A stretch of DNA of 64,000 nt from Haloplasma contractile (lineage in GTDB: Bacteria; Bacillota_I; Bacilli_A; Haloplasmatales; Haloplasmataceae): the NCBI GenBank assembly GCA_016841945.1, contig JAENYC010000001.1, positions 186,001-250,000 on the forward strand, written 5' to 3'. Shown piece by piece: positions 1 through 8,572 of this stretch (within the stretch, counting starts at the first letter, position 1; each line of letters begins with the position of its first letter). Position numbers and translations under genes: made by a program. The notes beneath the pieces were generated by a model. The model was not told where the DNA came from. It searched no databases and saw only the letters and a program-made list of their open reading frames with translations.

Positions 1-446
1 CAACTATTATTTTCTTTTAATGAAATTCTTAAGTTATCTACCATCTGCATTAATAATCTTCTAAGAATTAATTTTTCTTCGGTTGTTAAATGATTAAAAC
101 TATCTTTTTCAAGTATTTTCATTGACTGTTCTACATTTTTATACACTTCTTTTCCTTTTTCACTTAAATAGATTCGTGAAACACGTTTATCCACATCATC
201 AGGTTTCTTTTCTAAAAGATCAACCTTTTCCATTCTCTTAATCATGACTGTCAATGTAGCAGGTGCAATTCTTAATTTATTTGCTAATTCCTTTTGACTC
301 AGTCCTTCATGATGGAATAAGACTCTTAGTAATGATGATTGACCGGGATGAATTCCATCTTTTTCAAAAAGCATATGAGCTCTTAAATAGTGTAACCTCA
401 TCACACTTAAGAAGATATCATGTAAAGAATCTTCTTTTTTATTCAT
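1..446 (-). CDS. MarR family transcriptional regulator (3' end outside window)
   Basis: Winged-helix DNA-binding repressor of the MarR family. Reading the minus strand from ATG at 446 gives MNKKEDSLHDIFLSVMRLHY and then a typical MarR core: HPGQSSLLRVLFHHEGLSQKE, the recognition-helix region ELANKLRIAPATLTVMIKRME, and the wing DDVDKRVSRIYLSEKGKE. The frame is open to the window edge at residue about 148, so only the last few residues are missing. The start is fixed by an ATGGAGGTA ribosome binding site just upstream. A consensus promoter and a TTAGTNNACTAA palindrome lie directly in front, so negative autoregulation is likely. The ligand and other targets are unknown. Confidence 0.9.
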   Translation of the reverse strand, partial: MNKKEDSLHDIFLSVMRLHYLRAHMLFEKDGIHPGQSSLLRVLFHHEGLSQKELANKLRIAPATLTVMIKRMEKVDLLEKKPDDVDKRVSRIYLSEKGKEVYKNVEQSMKILEKDSFNHLTTEEKLILRRLLMQMVDNLRISLKENNS

Positions 447-464
447 ATTTTACCTCCATTATAC

Positions 465-480
465 TTAGTTGACTAATCAA
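465..480. promoter_or_regulatory. MarR-type operator at the transcription start
   Basis: TTAGTTGACTAATCAA contains the inverted half-sites TTAGT and ACTAA separated by 2 nt. It starts about 6 bp downstream of the -10 box of the MarR promoter, where a bound repressor would block transcription. A sequence with the same half-sites, TTAGTCTACTAA, occurs at 560-571. Repressor binding is inferred. Confidence 0.5.
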
Positions 481-485
481 ATTCA

Positions 486-514
486 ATCATAACATTACAC
501 ATTTATTCTGTCAA
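486..514 (-). promoter_or_regulatory. promoter of the MarR gene
   Basis: Minus strand -35 TTGACA (514-509), 17 nt spacer, -10 TATGAT (491-486). This is near consensus for the housekeeping sigma factor. Confidence 0.75.
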
Positions 515-550
515 GCACGATTATAATGGGTAAATTAGATAATTTCCCTA

Positions 551-586
551 AAAAAATAATTAGTCTACTAAATAATATTAGTAGAC
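551..586 (-). terminator. terminator of the CapA-like gene
   Basis: Minus strand hairpin GTCTACTAA / TTAGTAGAC with a 6 nt loop, followed by a T-rich tail. The upstream arm includes the last codons and the TAA stop of the CapA-like gene. It also contains the second TTAGTNNACTAA motif. Confidence 0.55.
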
Positions 587-1633
587 GATTATGTTTGAAT
601 TAAATGTTTGAATAAGCTTCTTTTTATTTTCGAATTGTTGTTTATAATCAGCTAAAATTTGTTGATTGATTTGATCAGAAAATAAAATTTTAAATTGGTC
701 ATTACTTTTATATGTATAAAGTAATTTAGCCTTAGGATTGTTTATCACAACGCTTGTATTCTTTAACTTATTAATCTCAATTGAAAATGCCATGCCAATT
801 AACCGATCTATTCCGAGTTGATCTGATAAAACATTACCTAGGGAATATATAACATAAGTTTTTTTCCCTTGATTTAAAATGACATCATAAGGCTGTATAA
901 CATGAGGATGATGTCCTAAAATAATGTCAACTCCTAAACAAGACAGAAAATTCGCTTGTTCTTTTTGTTCTTCACTCGGTATATGATGATATTCATTACC
1001 CCAATGCATTGATACGATGACAACATCTACTTTGTTCTTAATTCCCTTAAGTTGTTTTTCTGCTTTTTCATAGGTAAATACATTAACCAAGTAGTCCTTC
1101 CCTTCTGGTACTGGTATACCATTGGTGCCATAAGTATAGGCAACAAAGGCAAATCTTATATGATTAACAGTAAATATTTTGATAGGACTCTTACTTTTAA
1201 TTTCACTACCAGAATAAGTAACGGGTTGTTTTTTCCAATATTGAATAGAATTTTGAATGGCTTCTTCCCCTCTATCGAGTGTATGGTTATTGGCTAATGA
1301 AATCAGATTAAAACCAGCATCTACTAAGGCATCACCCACTTCATATGGACTATTAAAACGAGGATAAGTTGATAATCCTATTTCGCTTCCCCCTAAGATA
1401 GTTTCTTGATTAATAAAAGCAAGATCAAACTGCTTAATATAAGGTTTTATATCTTTATAAATTGGTTTAAAGTCATATTGATGATGATAGGCTGCTTTAT
1501 ATATTGTATGATGAATTAAATTATCACCAACTGCAACTAAGGATACTTTGTTACTTTCACCAGATACTTTACTACAGGAAAAGAGAGAAAATGTCAATAA
1601 TAATAAAACAAAACATAAAATATTTTTTTTCAC
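578..1633 (-). CDS. CapA-family lipoprotein (PGA_cap metallophosphatase fold)
   Basis: Surface-anchored protein of the CapA / poly-gamma-glutamate synthesis family, which has a calcineurin-like metallophosphatase fold. The N-terminus is a lipoprotein signal, hydrophobic residues 5-18 with lipobox LFSC at Cys20. Metal-binding motifs appear in family order: GDNLIHH (residue about 36), NQETIL, LANNHTLDRGEE (about 115), SMHWGNEYHH (about 210) and GHHPHVIQP (about 240), then YSLGN. The length of 351 aa suits a stand-alone CapA. No capB/capC genes lie beside it, so a role in capsule synthesis is unproven; such orphan CapA proteins may be cell-wall phosphatases or peptidases. It is transcribed alone and ends in a hairpin. 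Confidence 0.85.
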   Translation of the reverse strand: MKKNILCFVLLLLTFSLFSCSKVSGESNKVSLVAVGDNLIHHTIYKAAYHHQYDFKPIYKDIKPYIKQFDLAFINQETILGGSEIGLSTYPRFNSPYEVGDALVDAGFNLISLANNHTLDRGEEAIQNSIQYWKKQPVTYSGSEIKSKSPIKIFTVNHIRFAFVAYTYGTNGIPVPEGKDYLVNVFTYEKAEKQLKGIKNKVDVVIVSMHWGNEYHHIPSEEQKEQANFLSCLGVDIILGHHPHVIQPYDVILNQGKKTYVIYSLGNVLSDQLGIDRLIGMAFSIEINKLKNTSVVINNPKAKLLYTYKSNDQFKILFSDQINQQILADYKQQFENKKKLIQTFNSNIIVY

Positions 1634-1761
1634 TTCAGCAACACCTTTTTTATTTTTAGTTTATCAATTGAGTCTTTTTATATTCAGTATTTTATCGTTT
1701 ATATATTGTTTTAATTTTGTTCATACTATATATATAAACATCATTTATTAGGAGTAGAAAT

Positions 1762-3093
1762 ATGAAAAAACATGATAAAGGTCTTTCTATATTTGGATTA
1801 ACAATGTTAGCATTAGGTACAATTGTTGGTGGTTCATTCTTTTTAGGTTCAGCCATTTCACTACAAAATGCAGGTCCTAGTATTGTCATCGCTTATTTAC
1901 TTGGTGGTGTATTAGTCTACTTTATTCTTTTTGCATTATCAGAAATGACAGTTGCGGACCAATCAACTGGTTCTTTTCGTTTATTCGCTGAAAAAGCCTT
2001 TGGAAAAGGAATGGGTTTTACAATCGGATGGGTGTATTGGACTGGATTAATCCTAGCTATGAGTAGTGAAGCAGTCGCAGTATCCACTTTTATACGATTT
2101 TGGTTCCCTTATGTCTCCATTCCCTTACTAGGTGCCCTCATCATCATCTTTGTCACTGTTATCAATCTCTTAGGAACAGATAAACTAAGCACATTAGAAA
2201 GTGCCTTGGCATCTGTAAAACTTCTTTCAATTATTGGATTTATTATATTAAGTATTCTTTTAATATTTGGCTTATTCCCAGATAAAAATCCTGTTGGACT
2301 TGGCGCATTAGAAAATGAATCATTACTCCCAAATGGATTAGGAGGGATTGCAGGAAGTATGGTAATCATCATATTTACTTATGCTGGTTTTGAAATCATT
2401 GGTTTAGCTGCCTCTGAAACACCTAATCCCCATCGTGTTATCCCACGAGCTATTACTTATACTGTCATCGCTTTAATCGGATTATACACAATATCTACCT
2501 TTGTCTTATTACCATTAATTCCCACTGAACAAATATCAACTGACCTTAGCCCACTAGTTGCTGCATTAAATAACCAAAATATTACATGGGCAGGAAAAAT
2601 AATCAATTTTATAATGGTAACTGCCATACTTTCAACAATGCTTGCCGCTACTTTTGGATTAGCTCGCATGATTCGTTCATTGACTGATGAAGGTTATGCA
2701 CCACAGTTTTTAAAGGATAAGGGAGATATCCCCTATAAAGGTATTCTTTTTTCTGGATTTGCGATGCTTTTTTTCTTTGGAATGTCATTTATTCTACCAT
2801 CACAAGTTTACCTATTTCTTGTCAGCTCAGGAGGTTTTGCTTTCTTGTTTACCTATTTAGTTATTGTGCTTAGTCATTACAAATTTCGAAAGACAAATGG
2901 ATGTCCACCAAGTGGTAAATGTCAACTCCCTTTATATCCTTATTCATCTTATATTAGCATTATATTTCTTTTATTCATCATCATTAGTATGCCTTTTGTT
3001 AAAGGTCAAGGTCTAGGATTAATTGCAGGACTCAGCTTATTAGTCGTATATGTATTCATATATTATATACTGATACGAAATAAAACCAATTAA
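1762..3093 (+). CDS. APC superfamily amino acid permease
   Basis: Integral membrane transporter of the amino acid-polyamine-organocation superfamily, 443 aa with about 12 hydrophobic segments. The first helix carries the family glycine-rich motif GTIVGGSFFLGSA (residue about 20-32) used for substrate binding. A further recognisable stretch is FTYAGFEIIGLAASETPNPHRVIPRAI (around residue 205-230), the conserved helix 6 to loop region. The start is supported by TTAGGAG 7 nt upstream of the ATG. Substrate cannot be read from sequence. It is divergent from the CapA-like gene and convergent with the AEC transporter. Confidence 0.9.
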   Translation: MKKHDKGLSIFGLTMLALGTIVGGSFFLGSAISLQNAGPSIVIAYLLGGVLVYFILFALSEMTVADQSTGSFRLFAEKAFGKGMGFTIGWVYWTGLILAMSSEAVAVSTFIRFWFPYVSIPLLGALIIIFVTVINLLGTDKLSTLESALASVKLLSIIGFIILSILLIFGLFPDKNPVGLGALENESLLPNGLGGIAGSMVIIIFTYAGFEIIGLAASETPNPHRVIPRAITYTVIALIGLYTISTFVLLPLIPTEQISTDLSPLVAALNNQNITWAGKIINFIMVTAILSTMLAATFGLARMIRSLTDEGYAPQFLKDKGDIPYKGILFSGFAMLFFFGMSFILPSQVYLFLVSSGGFAFLFTYLVIVLSHYKFRKTNGCPPSGKCQLPLYPYSSYISIIFLLFIIISMPFVKGQGLGLIAGLSLLVVYVFIYYILIRNKTN

Positions 3094-3116
3094 AAAAACG
3101 CTTCAACTGAAGCGTT
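3091..3116 (-). terminator. terminator of the AEC transporter gene
   Basis: Minus strand hairpin AACGCTTC-AGTT-GAAGCGTT followed by seven T residues. The T-run favours the minus-strand gene. The APC permease ends right beside it on the other strand. Confidence 0.75.
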
Positions 3117-4065
3117 ATAATGGAAATAACATAGCGACAATTCCAATAGTTGCTGAGACTGTAATAGCACTAAATACAGTAGATGAAAACACAATTTGTG
3201 ATGATAACTCTGGCTCATTGTCATACTCTATCGCCAGTAAAACTGTATTAACAGCGGTAGGTGCACCACAACAAATAATGATAACTTGCGCAGCTAAAGG
3301 GTCAATCTTATCAATTGAAAATAATACAACGAATATATAAGCCAACAATGGTGCAATAATTAAACGAAGAAGATTAGAAAGGTATACCTTTGGTAATTTA
3401 AAATTCATCTTTGTATTTGCAAGTTGGGCACCTAAAGTAATTAATGCCAATGGCACCATTCCATTTCGAATGGTAATGAGCGCATCCCATACAGGTTCAT
3501 AAACTCCAATATTAAAAAATCTAAAAATAAAAGCAACAATCACTGCATAAATCATCGGTATTTTAAATGTTTCAAGTAAAGATTGTAATATAGTCTTTTT
3601 TCCAGCATTCGCAAAAAATATACCGAAAGTGTTTGTTAATACATTTTGAGTTAATAATATCACAATTTGTACAGATAAAGCAGCCGCAATTAATCGACTA
3701 TCATCTGTAAATAAAAATGTTAACAAAGGAATACAATAATTCCCACTATTAATCAAAACAACTGAGTTTATAAAGGAGCTCTTTACTCTTTTAGAAAAAT
3801 GAAATAAACGGCCCACTCCTAGAGAAATTAATAATAAAACAACAAAAATGATTAGGACTATACAGACAATCGGAAATATAATGTTTGATTGAACCGTTGT
3901 TTCATAAAAATTAGTAAATAATAAAGCAGGTAAAAAGATATAAAATTGTAGTTTTACTAAAGTTGAAGTATTCATATGAAATTTTTTTTGTAGTAGATAC
4001 CCTACACCTATTTGCAAAAATATTGGTAATATTACATTAATTATGATATTTATTAAATTTATCAC
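3115..4065 (-). CDS. AEC family (auxin efflux carrier-like) transporter
   Basis: Membrane transporter of the AEC family, 316 aa with about 10 hydrophobic helices in a 5+5 arrangement. The opening, with PIFLQIGVGYLLQKKFHMN and then LQFYIFLPALLFTNFYET, matches the N-terminal signature of bacterial AEC proteins such as malate permeases. The second half carries VPLALITLGAQLA and the C-terminal CGAPTAVNTVLLAIEYDNEPEL, both characteristic of the family. Bacterial members export or take up carboxylates such as malate; the substrate here is unknown. Monocistronic, with its own terminator overlapping the stop codon. Confidence 0.88.
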   Translation of the reverse strand: MINLINIIINVILPIFLQIGVGYLLQKKFHMNTSTLVKLQFYIFLPALLFTNFYETTVQSNIIFPIVCIVLIIFVVLLLISLGVGRLFHFSKRVKSSFINSVVLINSGNYCIPLLTFLFTDDSRLIAAALSVQIVILLTQNVLTNTFGIFFANAGKKTILQSLLETFKIPMIYAVIVAFIFRFFNIGVYEPVWDALITIRNGMVPLALITLGAQLANTKMNFKLPKVYLSNLLRLIIAPLLAYIFVVLFSIDKIDPLAAQVIIICCGAPTAVNTVLLAIEYDNEPELSSQIVFSSTVFSAITVSATIGIVAMLFPL

Positions 4066-4096
4066 TTCTATCTCTCCATCTTATATATTCATAGTA

Positions 4097-4122
4097 AATG
4101 ACTTTCACTAGTGAAAGTCATT
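4097..4122. other. perfect 26-bp palindrome between two minus-strand genes
   Basis: Both 12-nt arms match exactly (AATGACTTTCAC and GTGAAAGTCATT, centre TA). The T-rich tail lies on the plus side, where no gene ends. On the minus strand it follows the HD-GYP stop codon at 4135 but is followed only by TTACTATG. It is either a weak terminator for the HD-GYP gene or a DNA-binding site upstream of the AEC gene. Confidence 0.5.
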
Positions 4123-4134
4123 TTTTCATTTTTC

Positions 4135-5055
4135 TTATATTATACCATCTTTTTGTAAGGTTAAAATGAACGCTTCAACAACACTAGGGTCATACCATAT
4201 ACCTGATAATCTTTTTATCTCATCAATAGCTTCCTTAGGTGTCACTGCACTACGATAGGGTCTATCTGTTGTCATTGCATCAAAGGTATCAGCAACTGCT
4301 ATGATTTTAGCCTCAATACAAATTTTATCATCTTTTAATCCCAGTGGATACCCAGAGCCATCTATTCGTTCATGATGTTGTAACACAATATCACTCACAT
4401 CAATATATTTTATTTTTTTTACATAGTTGGCACTATTTTCTGGATGCAACTTAACACTTTCATATTCATCAAAAGTGAGTTTACCTGGTTTTCGCAAAAT
4501 TTTATCATCTATAAATATTTTACCTAAATCATGAAATAATGCAGCCAGTGCTAATGATGCAATTTTATCACGATTGAGTTGCATTTGTAAGGCTATTTTT
4601 ATAGTTAAATTTTGTACTCTTTCACTATGACCCCGTGTATATTTATCTTTTAAATCAATCTCTTTATTTATGTTATGTAACTCAGTTAATGATTCACCTA
4701 TAAAATGAAAAACAGGTTGAGACGAAACATACAAAAGTTTTACTTTTGTCAATGCCTTAAACACACATGGTTTAGTTAAATTTTTAGTATAAAAATATTC
4801 ATGAGGATTAATTAAAACAGATTCTTCTGTAGATAAATATTCAACCTGTCCCTCTATAACATAAAAAAACTCCATGATAGGCGCGTTATCTTCAGGTGGA
4901 TATATATCAAATGTTATATTAGCATTGATGGCCTGAATCATGACCTCAACCCCATCACCAGAAGCAATTAATTTAAGTTCTGAATTATCTAGAGTAACCT
5001 TATCTAATCCATCTTGATCCTTATTATTGTGAATCAATAATCCATTATAGTTCAT
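4135..5055 (-). CDS. Cupin-like domain fused to HD-GYP phosphodiesterase
   Basis: Probable c-di-GMP phosphodiesterase with an N-terminal sensor. Residues about 25-115 look like a small beta-barrel of cupin type (FDIYPPEDNAPIMEFFYVIEGQVEYLSTEES, then HEYFYTKNL). Residues about 135-300 form an HD-GYP domain: TRGHSERV, ALFHDLGKIFI carrying the HD metal pair, HPENSANY, LQHHERIDGSGYP which is the HHExxDGxGYP signature, and AVADTFDAMTTDRPYR. All expected metal ligands are present, so the enzyme should be active. A cupin input could sense a small ligand or metal. The other c-di-GMP gene nearby is the EAL protein at 10747-13026. Confidence 0.88.
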   Translation of the reverse strand: MNYNGLLIHNNKDQDGLDKVTLDNSELKLIASGDGVEVMIQAINANITFDIYPPEDNAPIMEFFYVIEGQVEYLSTEESVLINPHEYFYTKNLTKPCVFKALTKVKLLYVSSQPVFHFIGESLTELHNINKEIDLKDKYTRGHSERVQNLTIKIALQMQLNRDKIASLALAALFHDLGKIFIDDKILRKPGKLTFDEYESVKLHPENSANYVKKIKYIDVSDIVLQHHERIDGSGYPLGLKDDKICIEAKIIAVADTFDAMTTDRPYRSAVTPKEAIDEIKRLSGIWYDPSVVEAFILTLQKDGII

Positions 5056-5163
5056 ACAATCATTCCTTAACTGTTAGTATATATGCTTATACTGTAATTC
5101 TCAATTGATTACATATGTTCATTATACTAAAAATAGAAATAAGTTACAAGGAAGATAAATATA

Positions 5164-5194
5164 AAAAAATAAAAATGACCTTAAGGTCATTTTT
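5164..5194 (-). terminator. terminator of the small exported protein gene
   Basis: Minus strand hairpin with arms AAAAATGACC / GGTCATTTTT followed by a T-rich tail. The palindrome may work in both directions. Confidence 0.8.
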
Positions 5195-5202
5195 ACCATT
5201 CT

Positions 5203-5571
5203 TTACCAACTATGAACGCGTATAGGATCAACATATACCATTCTGTCACCGATAATAACTAGTTGATGGTAACATTCTGCTTCAATTCCATCTTTTTCTA
5301 AATTTTCTATTGTTTTTGACGAAATATCATAAGTTTTATCTAATAATAAAACAATTATTTTATCAAGTTTTTCATCATATTTTTTATCTTGATCATCTAA
5401 TTTTTCTGCCTTTTCTATGGCTTTTTCAATTTCATCATCGATCTTAGCATTTGCTTTTTCTACAATTTCAACGACTTCTTGATGAGTTGAAACGGATGCA
5501 TTTGCATTTACATCAAATAAAAAAAGAAATCCAAAGATAAAGAATAACAACATAAAATATTTTTTCATCAT
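5203..5571 (-). CDS. Small exported helical protein, unknown function
   Basis: No family recognised. The start is placed at the tandem ATG ATG (5571/5568) because AAAGGAGGA lies 4-7 nt upstream; a longer frame from 5607 lacks a ribosome binding site. The protein begins MMKKYFMLLFFIFGFLFLFD with a signal-peptide-like core followed by ANASVS, a plausible signal peptidase site. The mature part (about 95 aa) has a charged helical stretch with repeated Glu/Lys/Asp, roughly residues 40-75, then a short C-terminal part with one Cys and the ending VYVDPIRVHSW. It stands alone between its own promoter and terminator. Confidence 0.7.
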   Translation of the reverse strand: MMKKYFMLLFFIFGFLFLFDVNANASVSTHQEVVEIVEKANAKIDDEIEKAIEKAEKLDDQDKKYDEKLDKIIVLLLDKTYDISSKTIENLEKDGIEAECYHQLVIIGDRMVYVDPIRVHSW

Positions 5572-5605
5572 GAGTCCTCCTTTTGTATCCTTCAAATACA
5601 ACTTC

Positions 5606-5634
5606 ATTATATCAAATTATATTTATATTTACAA
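5606..5634 (-). promoter_or_regulatory. promoter of the small exported protein gene
   Basis: Minus strand TTGTAA (5634-5629), 17 nt, TATAAT (5611-5606), about 35 nt ahead of the chosen start. Confidence 0.65.
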
Positions 5635-5665
5635 TAAACCACAACAAATATTTTAATTAATTAAT

Positions 5666-6289
5666 CTATTCAAAATGATGTATGTAAAAAATAGCCAGTT
5701 GTGTTCGATCTCTTAGATTTAATTTTTCTAGTATAATGGTAATATAATTACGAACTGTTCCCTCGCTAATAAATAATTCTTGACTAATTTCTTTATTAGA
5801 ATACCCATTTCCAATCAATTCAAGAATATCATGTTCTCGATTAGTTAAGTTAAAATCTTCTTTATTACTCTGCTTTTCATATATTAAGTTTGGAATCATT
5901 GAAGCAATTTCTTTTTCAAATACAACACTACCATTTCCAACAGCTCTAAGACTTTTTATAATACTATCGGCTTTTTGACTTTTTAAAATATAGCCTTCAG
6001 CTCCATACTTTAATGCTGCTTTTATATATTCACTATCTTTAAAGGTTGTTAATAAAATAACTTTAACTTGCGGAAAATCCCGTTTTATATTATATGTCGC
6101 CTTCACTCCATCGACATAGGGCATTCTGATATCCATCAAGATAATATCTGGTTTTTCTATTTGGCATAAATTATAGGCATCTTCTCCATTATAACCTATT
6201 CCAACGACCTCTAAGTCCACTTCACTTTCAAAGATCATTTTTAATCCATCACAGATTAATTGATCATCATCTACAATTAATATTTTCAT
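5666..6289 (-). CDS. NarL/LuxR-type response regulator (Lnr-like system)
   Basis: DNA-binding response regulator, 207 aa. Receiver domain residues 1-120: acidic pocket VDDD (residues 6-9), phospho-acceptor Asp in IILMDIRMP (about residue 54), Thr in LLTTFKD and Lys in ILKSQ. The C-terminal LuxR helix-turn-helix reads LTNREHDILELIGNGYSNKE and then ISEGTVRNYI. It follows the sensor kinase gene with an 11-nt gap, so the two are co-transcribed with the ABC exporter upstream. It probably activates the exporter operon. In B. subtilis the related set LnrJ/LnrK controls LnrLMN; this assignment is by architecture. Confidence 0.9.
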   Translation of the reverse strand: MKILIVDDDQLICDGLKMIFESEVDLEVVGIGYNGEDAYNLCQIEKPDIILMDIRMPYVDGVKATYNIKRDFPQVKVILLTTFKDSEYIKAALKYGAEGYILKSQKADSIIKSLRAVGNGSVVFEKEIASMIPNLIYEKQSNKEDFNLTNREHDILELIGNGYSNKEISQELFISEGTVRNYITIILEKLNLRDRTQLAIFYIHHFE

Positions 6290-6300
6290 CTTCTGTTCAC

Positions 6301-7383
6301 CTACTTAAAAATATTTGTTTGATTTAAAGGTACTACAATAATAATTGTAAACCCATTTTGACCATCAATGTTTATCATTCCATTAACGTTTTTTATTCTA
6401 CTTTTCATACCACTTAACCCTAAACCATCCTTTATTTTCAAACATCCTTTGCCATTATCATGATAATAAAACCGTAAAAAATTAGCGTTTGTTTCAATTT
6501 TAATTTTTATTAAGGATGCAGATGAATGTTTGGATGCATTAGTAAGTACTTCTTTTAAATTTGTCATTATAATTTCAAAAATAGATGGTGCGATTTGATT
6601 CAAATTTCCTTCAATAACAAAATCAATTGGACAGAATATAAATTTATTAACAATATCTTTTAATAAATCCTCGTTAATTTCAATACTAGGTTTTATATTA
6701 TATACTGTATTACGTATCATGTTTAAACTATTACTTAATTTTTCACAACAAATAGTTAGAATTTGCTGCACTTTTTTAGGTTCTTTAGATAAGATTTTAT
6801 TGGCTCCTTGTAATTGAAATAATACTCCTGCAATATCATGACCTATATTATCATGGATATTTCTTGCAATACGATTTCTTTCTTTAATCTCTGTTAATCT
6901 CTCTATATCTTGACTATTTTTAATTAATTGTCGTTTTGTATTTTCTAGCTCATAACGTAATTTACGTTCAGTATCTAATGAATGTAGATAATATTTTTTA
7001 TTGTCTTCTTTTTGTTTCATTACGTAAGAACATAATCCCACCAAGATATAAAAAAATATTATATAAAATGAAAAAATCTCTCTATATATAAAGATAACAC
7101 CACATACAAGTAATAAAAATATATACTTCTTACAAAAAACAATATCTAATACACATATTGCCAATAATGAACTGAATAAAGGATTATAATTAATATACAC
7201 AATAACTAAAATAAATTCAAATATGGTTAATATAAAATGATTAAAAAATCGTTCTTTTATAATTATCACAATTAATAAAGTTAACATCATTACAACTACT
7301 GTAGGAATATATTCTTTTGATATTGAAAATATAATGTTTATGATTGAATAGATTAATATGAGTCCTAATAATATATGTTTCAT
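6301..7383 (-). CDS. Sensor histidine kinase, HisKA_3 type (Lnr-like system)
   Basis: Membrane sensor kinase, 360 aa. Residues 1-125 are almost entirely hydrophobic, about five or six short helices with no large extracellular loop, the intramembrane-sensing layout typical of kinases that detect membrane damage. A coiled linker (about 130-165) leads to the HisKA_3 dimerisation box RNRIARNIHDNIGHDIAG with the phosphorylated His. The HATPase_c domain has the N-box NLKEVLTNASKHSSAS, DNGKG, and GLGLSGMKSRI. The phospho-acceptor and ATP-binding residues look intact. Its partner regulator is the next gene. Confidence 0.9.
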   Translation of the reverse strand: MKHILLGLILIYSIINIIFSISKEYIPTVVVMMLTLLIVIIIKERFFNHFILTIFEFILVIVYINYNPLFSSLLAICVLDIVFCKKYIFLLLVCGVIFIYREIFSFYIIFFYILVGLCSYVMKQKEDNKKYYLHSLDTERKLRYELENTKRQLIKNSQDIERLTEIKERNRIARNIHDNIGHDIAGVLFQLQGANKILSKEPKKVQQILTICCEKLSNSLNMIRNTVYNIKPSIEINEDLLKDIVNKFIFCPIDFVIEGNLNQIAPSIFEIIMTNLKEVLTNASKHSSASLIKIKIETNANFLRFYYHDNGKGCLKIKDGLGLSGMKSRIKNVNGMINIDGQNGFTIIIVVPLNQTNIFK

Positions 7384-7468
7384 ATTATCACCTTAAAATT
7401 ACTATTACTTTCATTATACCAATCCTAAAGAAAAATTGAAATGAAATTTATCATCTCAATTTTAAACT

Positions 7469-8572
7469 TTATATTTTTGCAAAATCTGTTCTTTTAAATA
7501 CACCACATACAAAAAATAAAATAATAAATAGTACTAATATTCCAATATTATCAATGACTGACAAAAATCCCTCCTGGCCTAAGATTAAATCTTTTGCTCC
7601 CTTCATAACCCAGGTTGTTGGAATAAATAGACTAATCTTTTGTAACCAATCTGGCATCATCTCAATAGGCCAATAACAACCACCAAGCATTGCCAGTGGT
7701 GAAGCCATTACACCAACAATGAGATAAGCTTGAATAGGATGCTTCACAAGTGATACAACGAGTAATCCCATTGAAATACTAGTAATAGAGAATATAAATA
7801 CTAATAAATATAATATGATAAAATGAGGGCCATACTCGAAATTAAGTAAGAATTTAAAGAAAAATAGTAGGAATGTTACTTGAATGAAACCAACAACTAT
7901 ATAACTCAATAGACTTTCAAATAGAAATCTTTTTAAGCTAATAGGTGAATTAAATATCCTTTGAATTGATTTATTCTTTTTATCTTCTAGAATTAAACCA
8001 CATGTAATAACAGATAAAAAAATTAAGAAATAAACTATAAACCCAATACTAGATATCGCTTGTTGTATATCTGCGCTGTTATCATTTTCATTCTTAACTT
8101 TTAAAATGCTTGATTTAAAATCATTTAATACTTGATAAAATTCTTCTTTATTTTCAGTACTATTTTTAATGGTAATTAAATGATTGATTGATGTCTCAAG
8201 ATACGTTTTAGCATTTAATATATATTCATTCTCAACAAGGTAATAATCACTTATGGTTAAATCGTCATGAACAAAAAAATTATCTTCAAAACCTTTTTTA
8301 ATATGAAGGGTATAATCTAATTCATAATTAATAGTATTGGCTAATAGTTTATCCTTTTCTACTCGTTTTATATTGTAAAATTTGTTTTTTTGTAAATCAT
8401 TAATTATATATTCTGATAGTTGACTGTTATCTTCATCACATATTCCTATTGTCACGGTGTTAAAAGCACCAAACAAAAACAATGATATAAATAACAAAGG
8501 AACAAATAATAATACAACAACTCTAATTTTATTAGTAAAAATTCTTTTAAGTATAATTTTAAATATTTTCAT
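7469..8572 (-). CDS. ABC-2 type permease, second subunit (Lnr-like exporter)
   Basis: Membrane subunit of an ABC exporter, 367 aa from ATG at 8572. This start has GGGAG 8 nt upstream, while an earlier in-frame ATG has none. Topology is typical of the ABC-2/YhgE class: one N-terminal helix (about 12-35), a soluble extracellular region (about 40-165), then five or six C-terminal helices, including GLILEDKKNKSIQRIFNSPI and the ending VCGVFKRTDFAKI. The gene overlaps the preceding permease gene by 14 nt, indicating translational coupling. Two non-identical permeases with one ATPase match the LnrLMN arrangement. Confidence 0.87.
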   Translation of the reverse strand: MKIFKIILKRIFTNKIRVVVLLFVPLLFISLFLFGAFNTVTIGICDEDNSQLSEYIINDLQKNKFYNIKRVEKDKLLANTINYELDYTLHIKKGFEDNFFVHDDLTISDYYLVENEYILNAKTYLETSINHLITIKNSTENKEEFYQVLNDFKSSILKVKNENDNSADIQQAISSIGFIVYFLIFLSVITCGLILEDKKNKSIQRIFNSPISLKRFLFESLLSYIVVGFIQVTFLLFFFKFLLNFEYGPHFIILYLLVFIFSITSISMGLLVVSLVKHPIQAYLIVGVMASPLAMLGGCYWPIEMMPDWLQKISLFIPTTWVMKGAKDLILGQEGFLSVIDNIGILVLFIILFFVCGVFKRTDFAKI

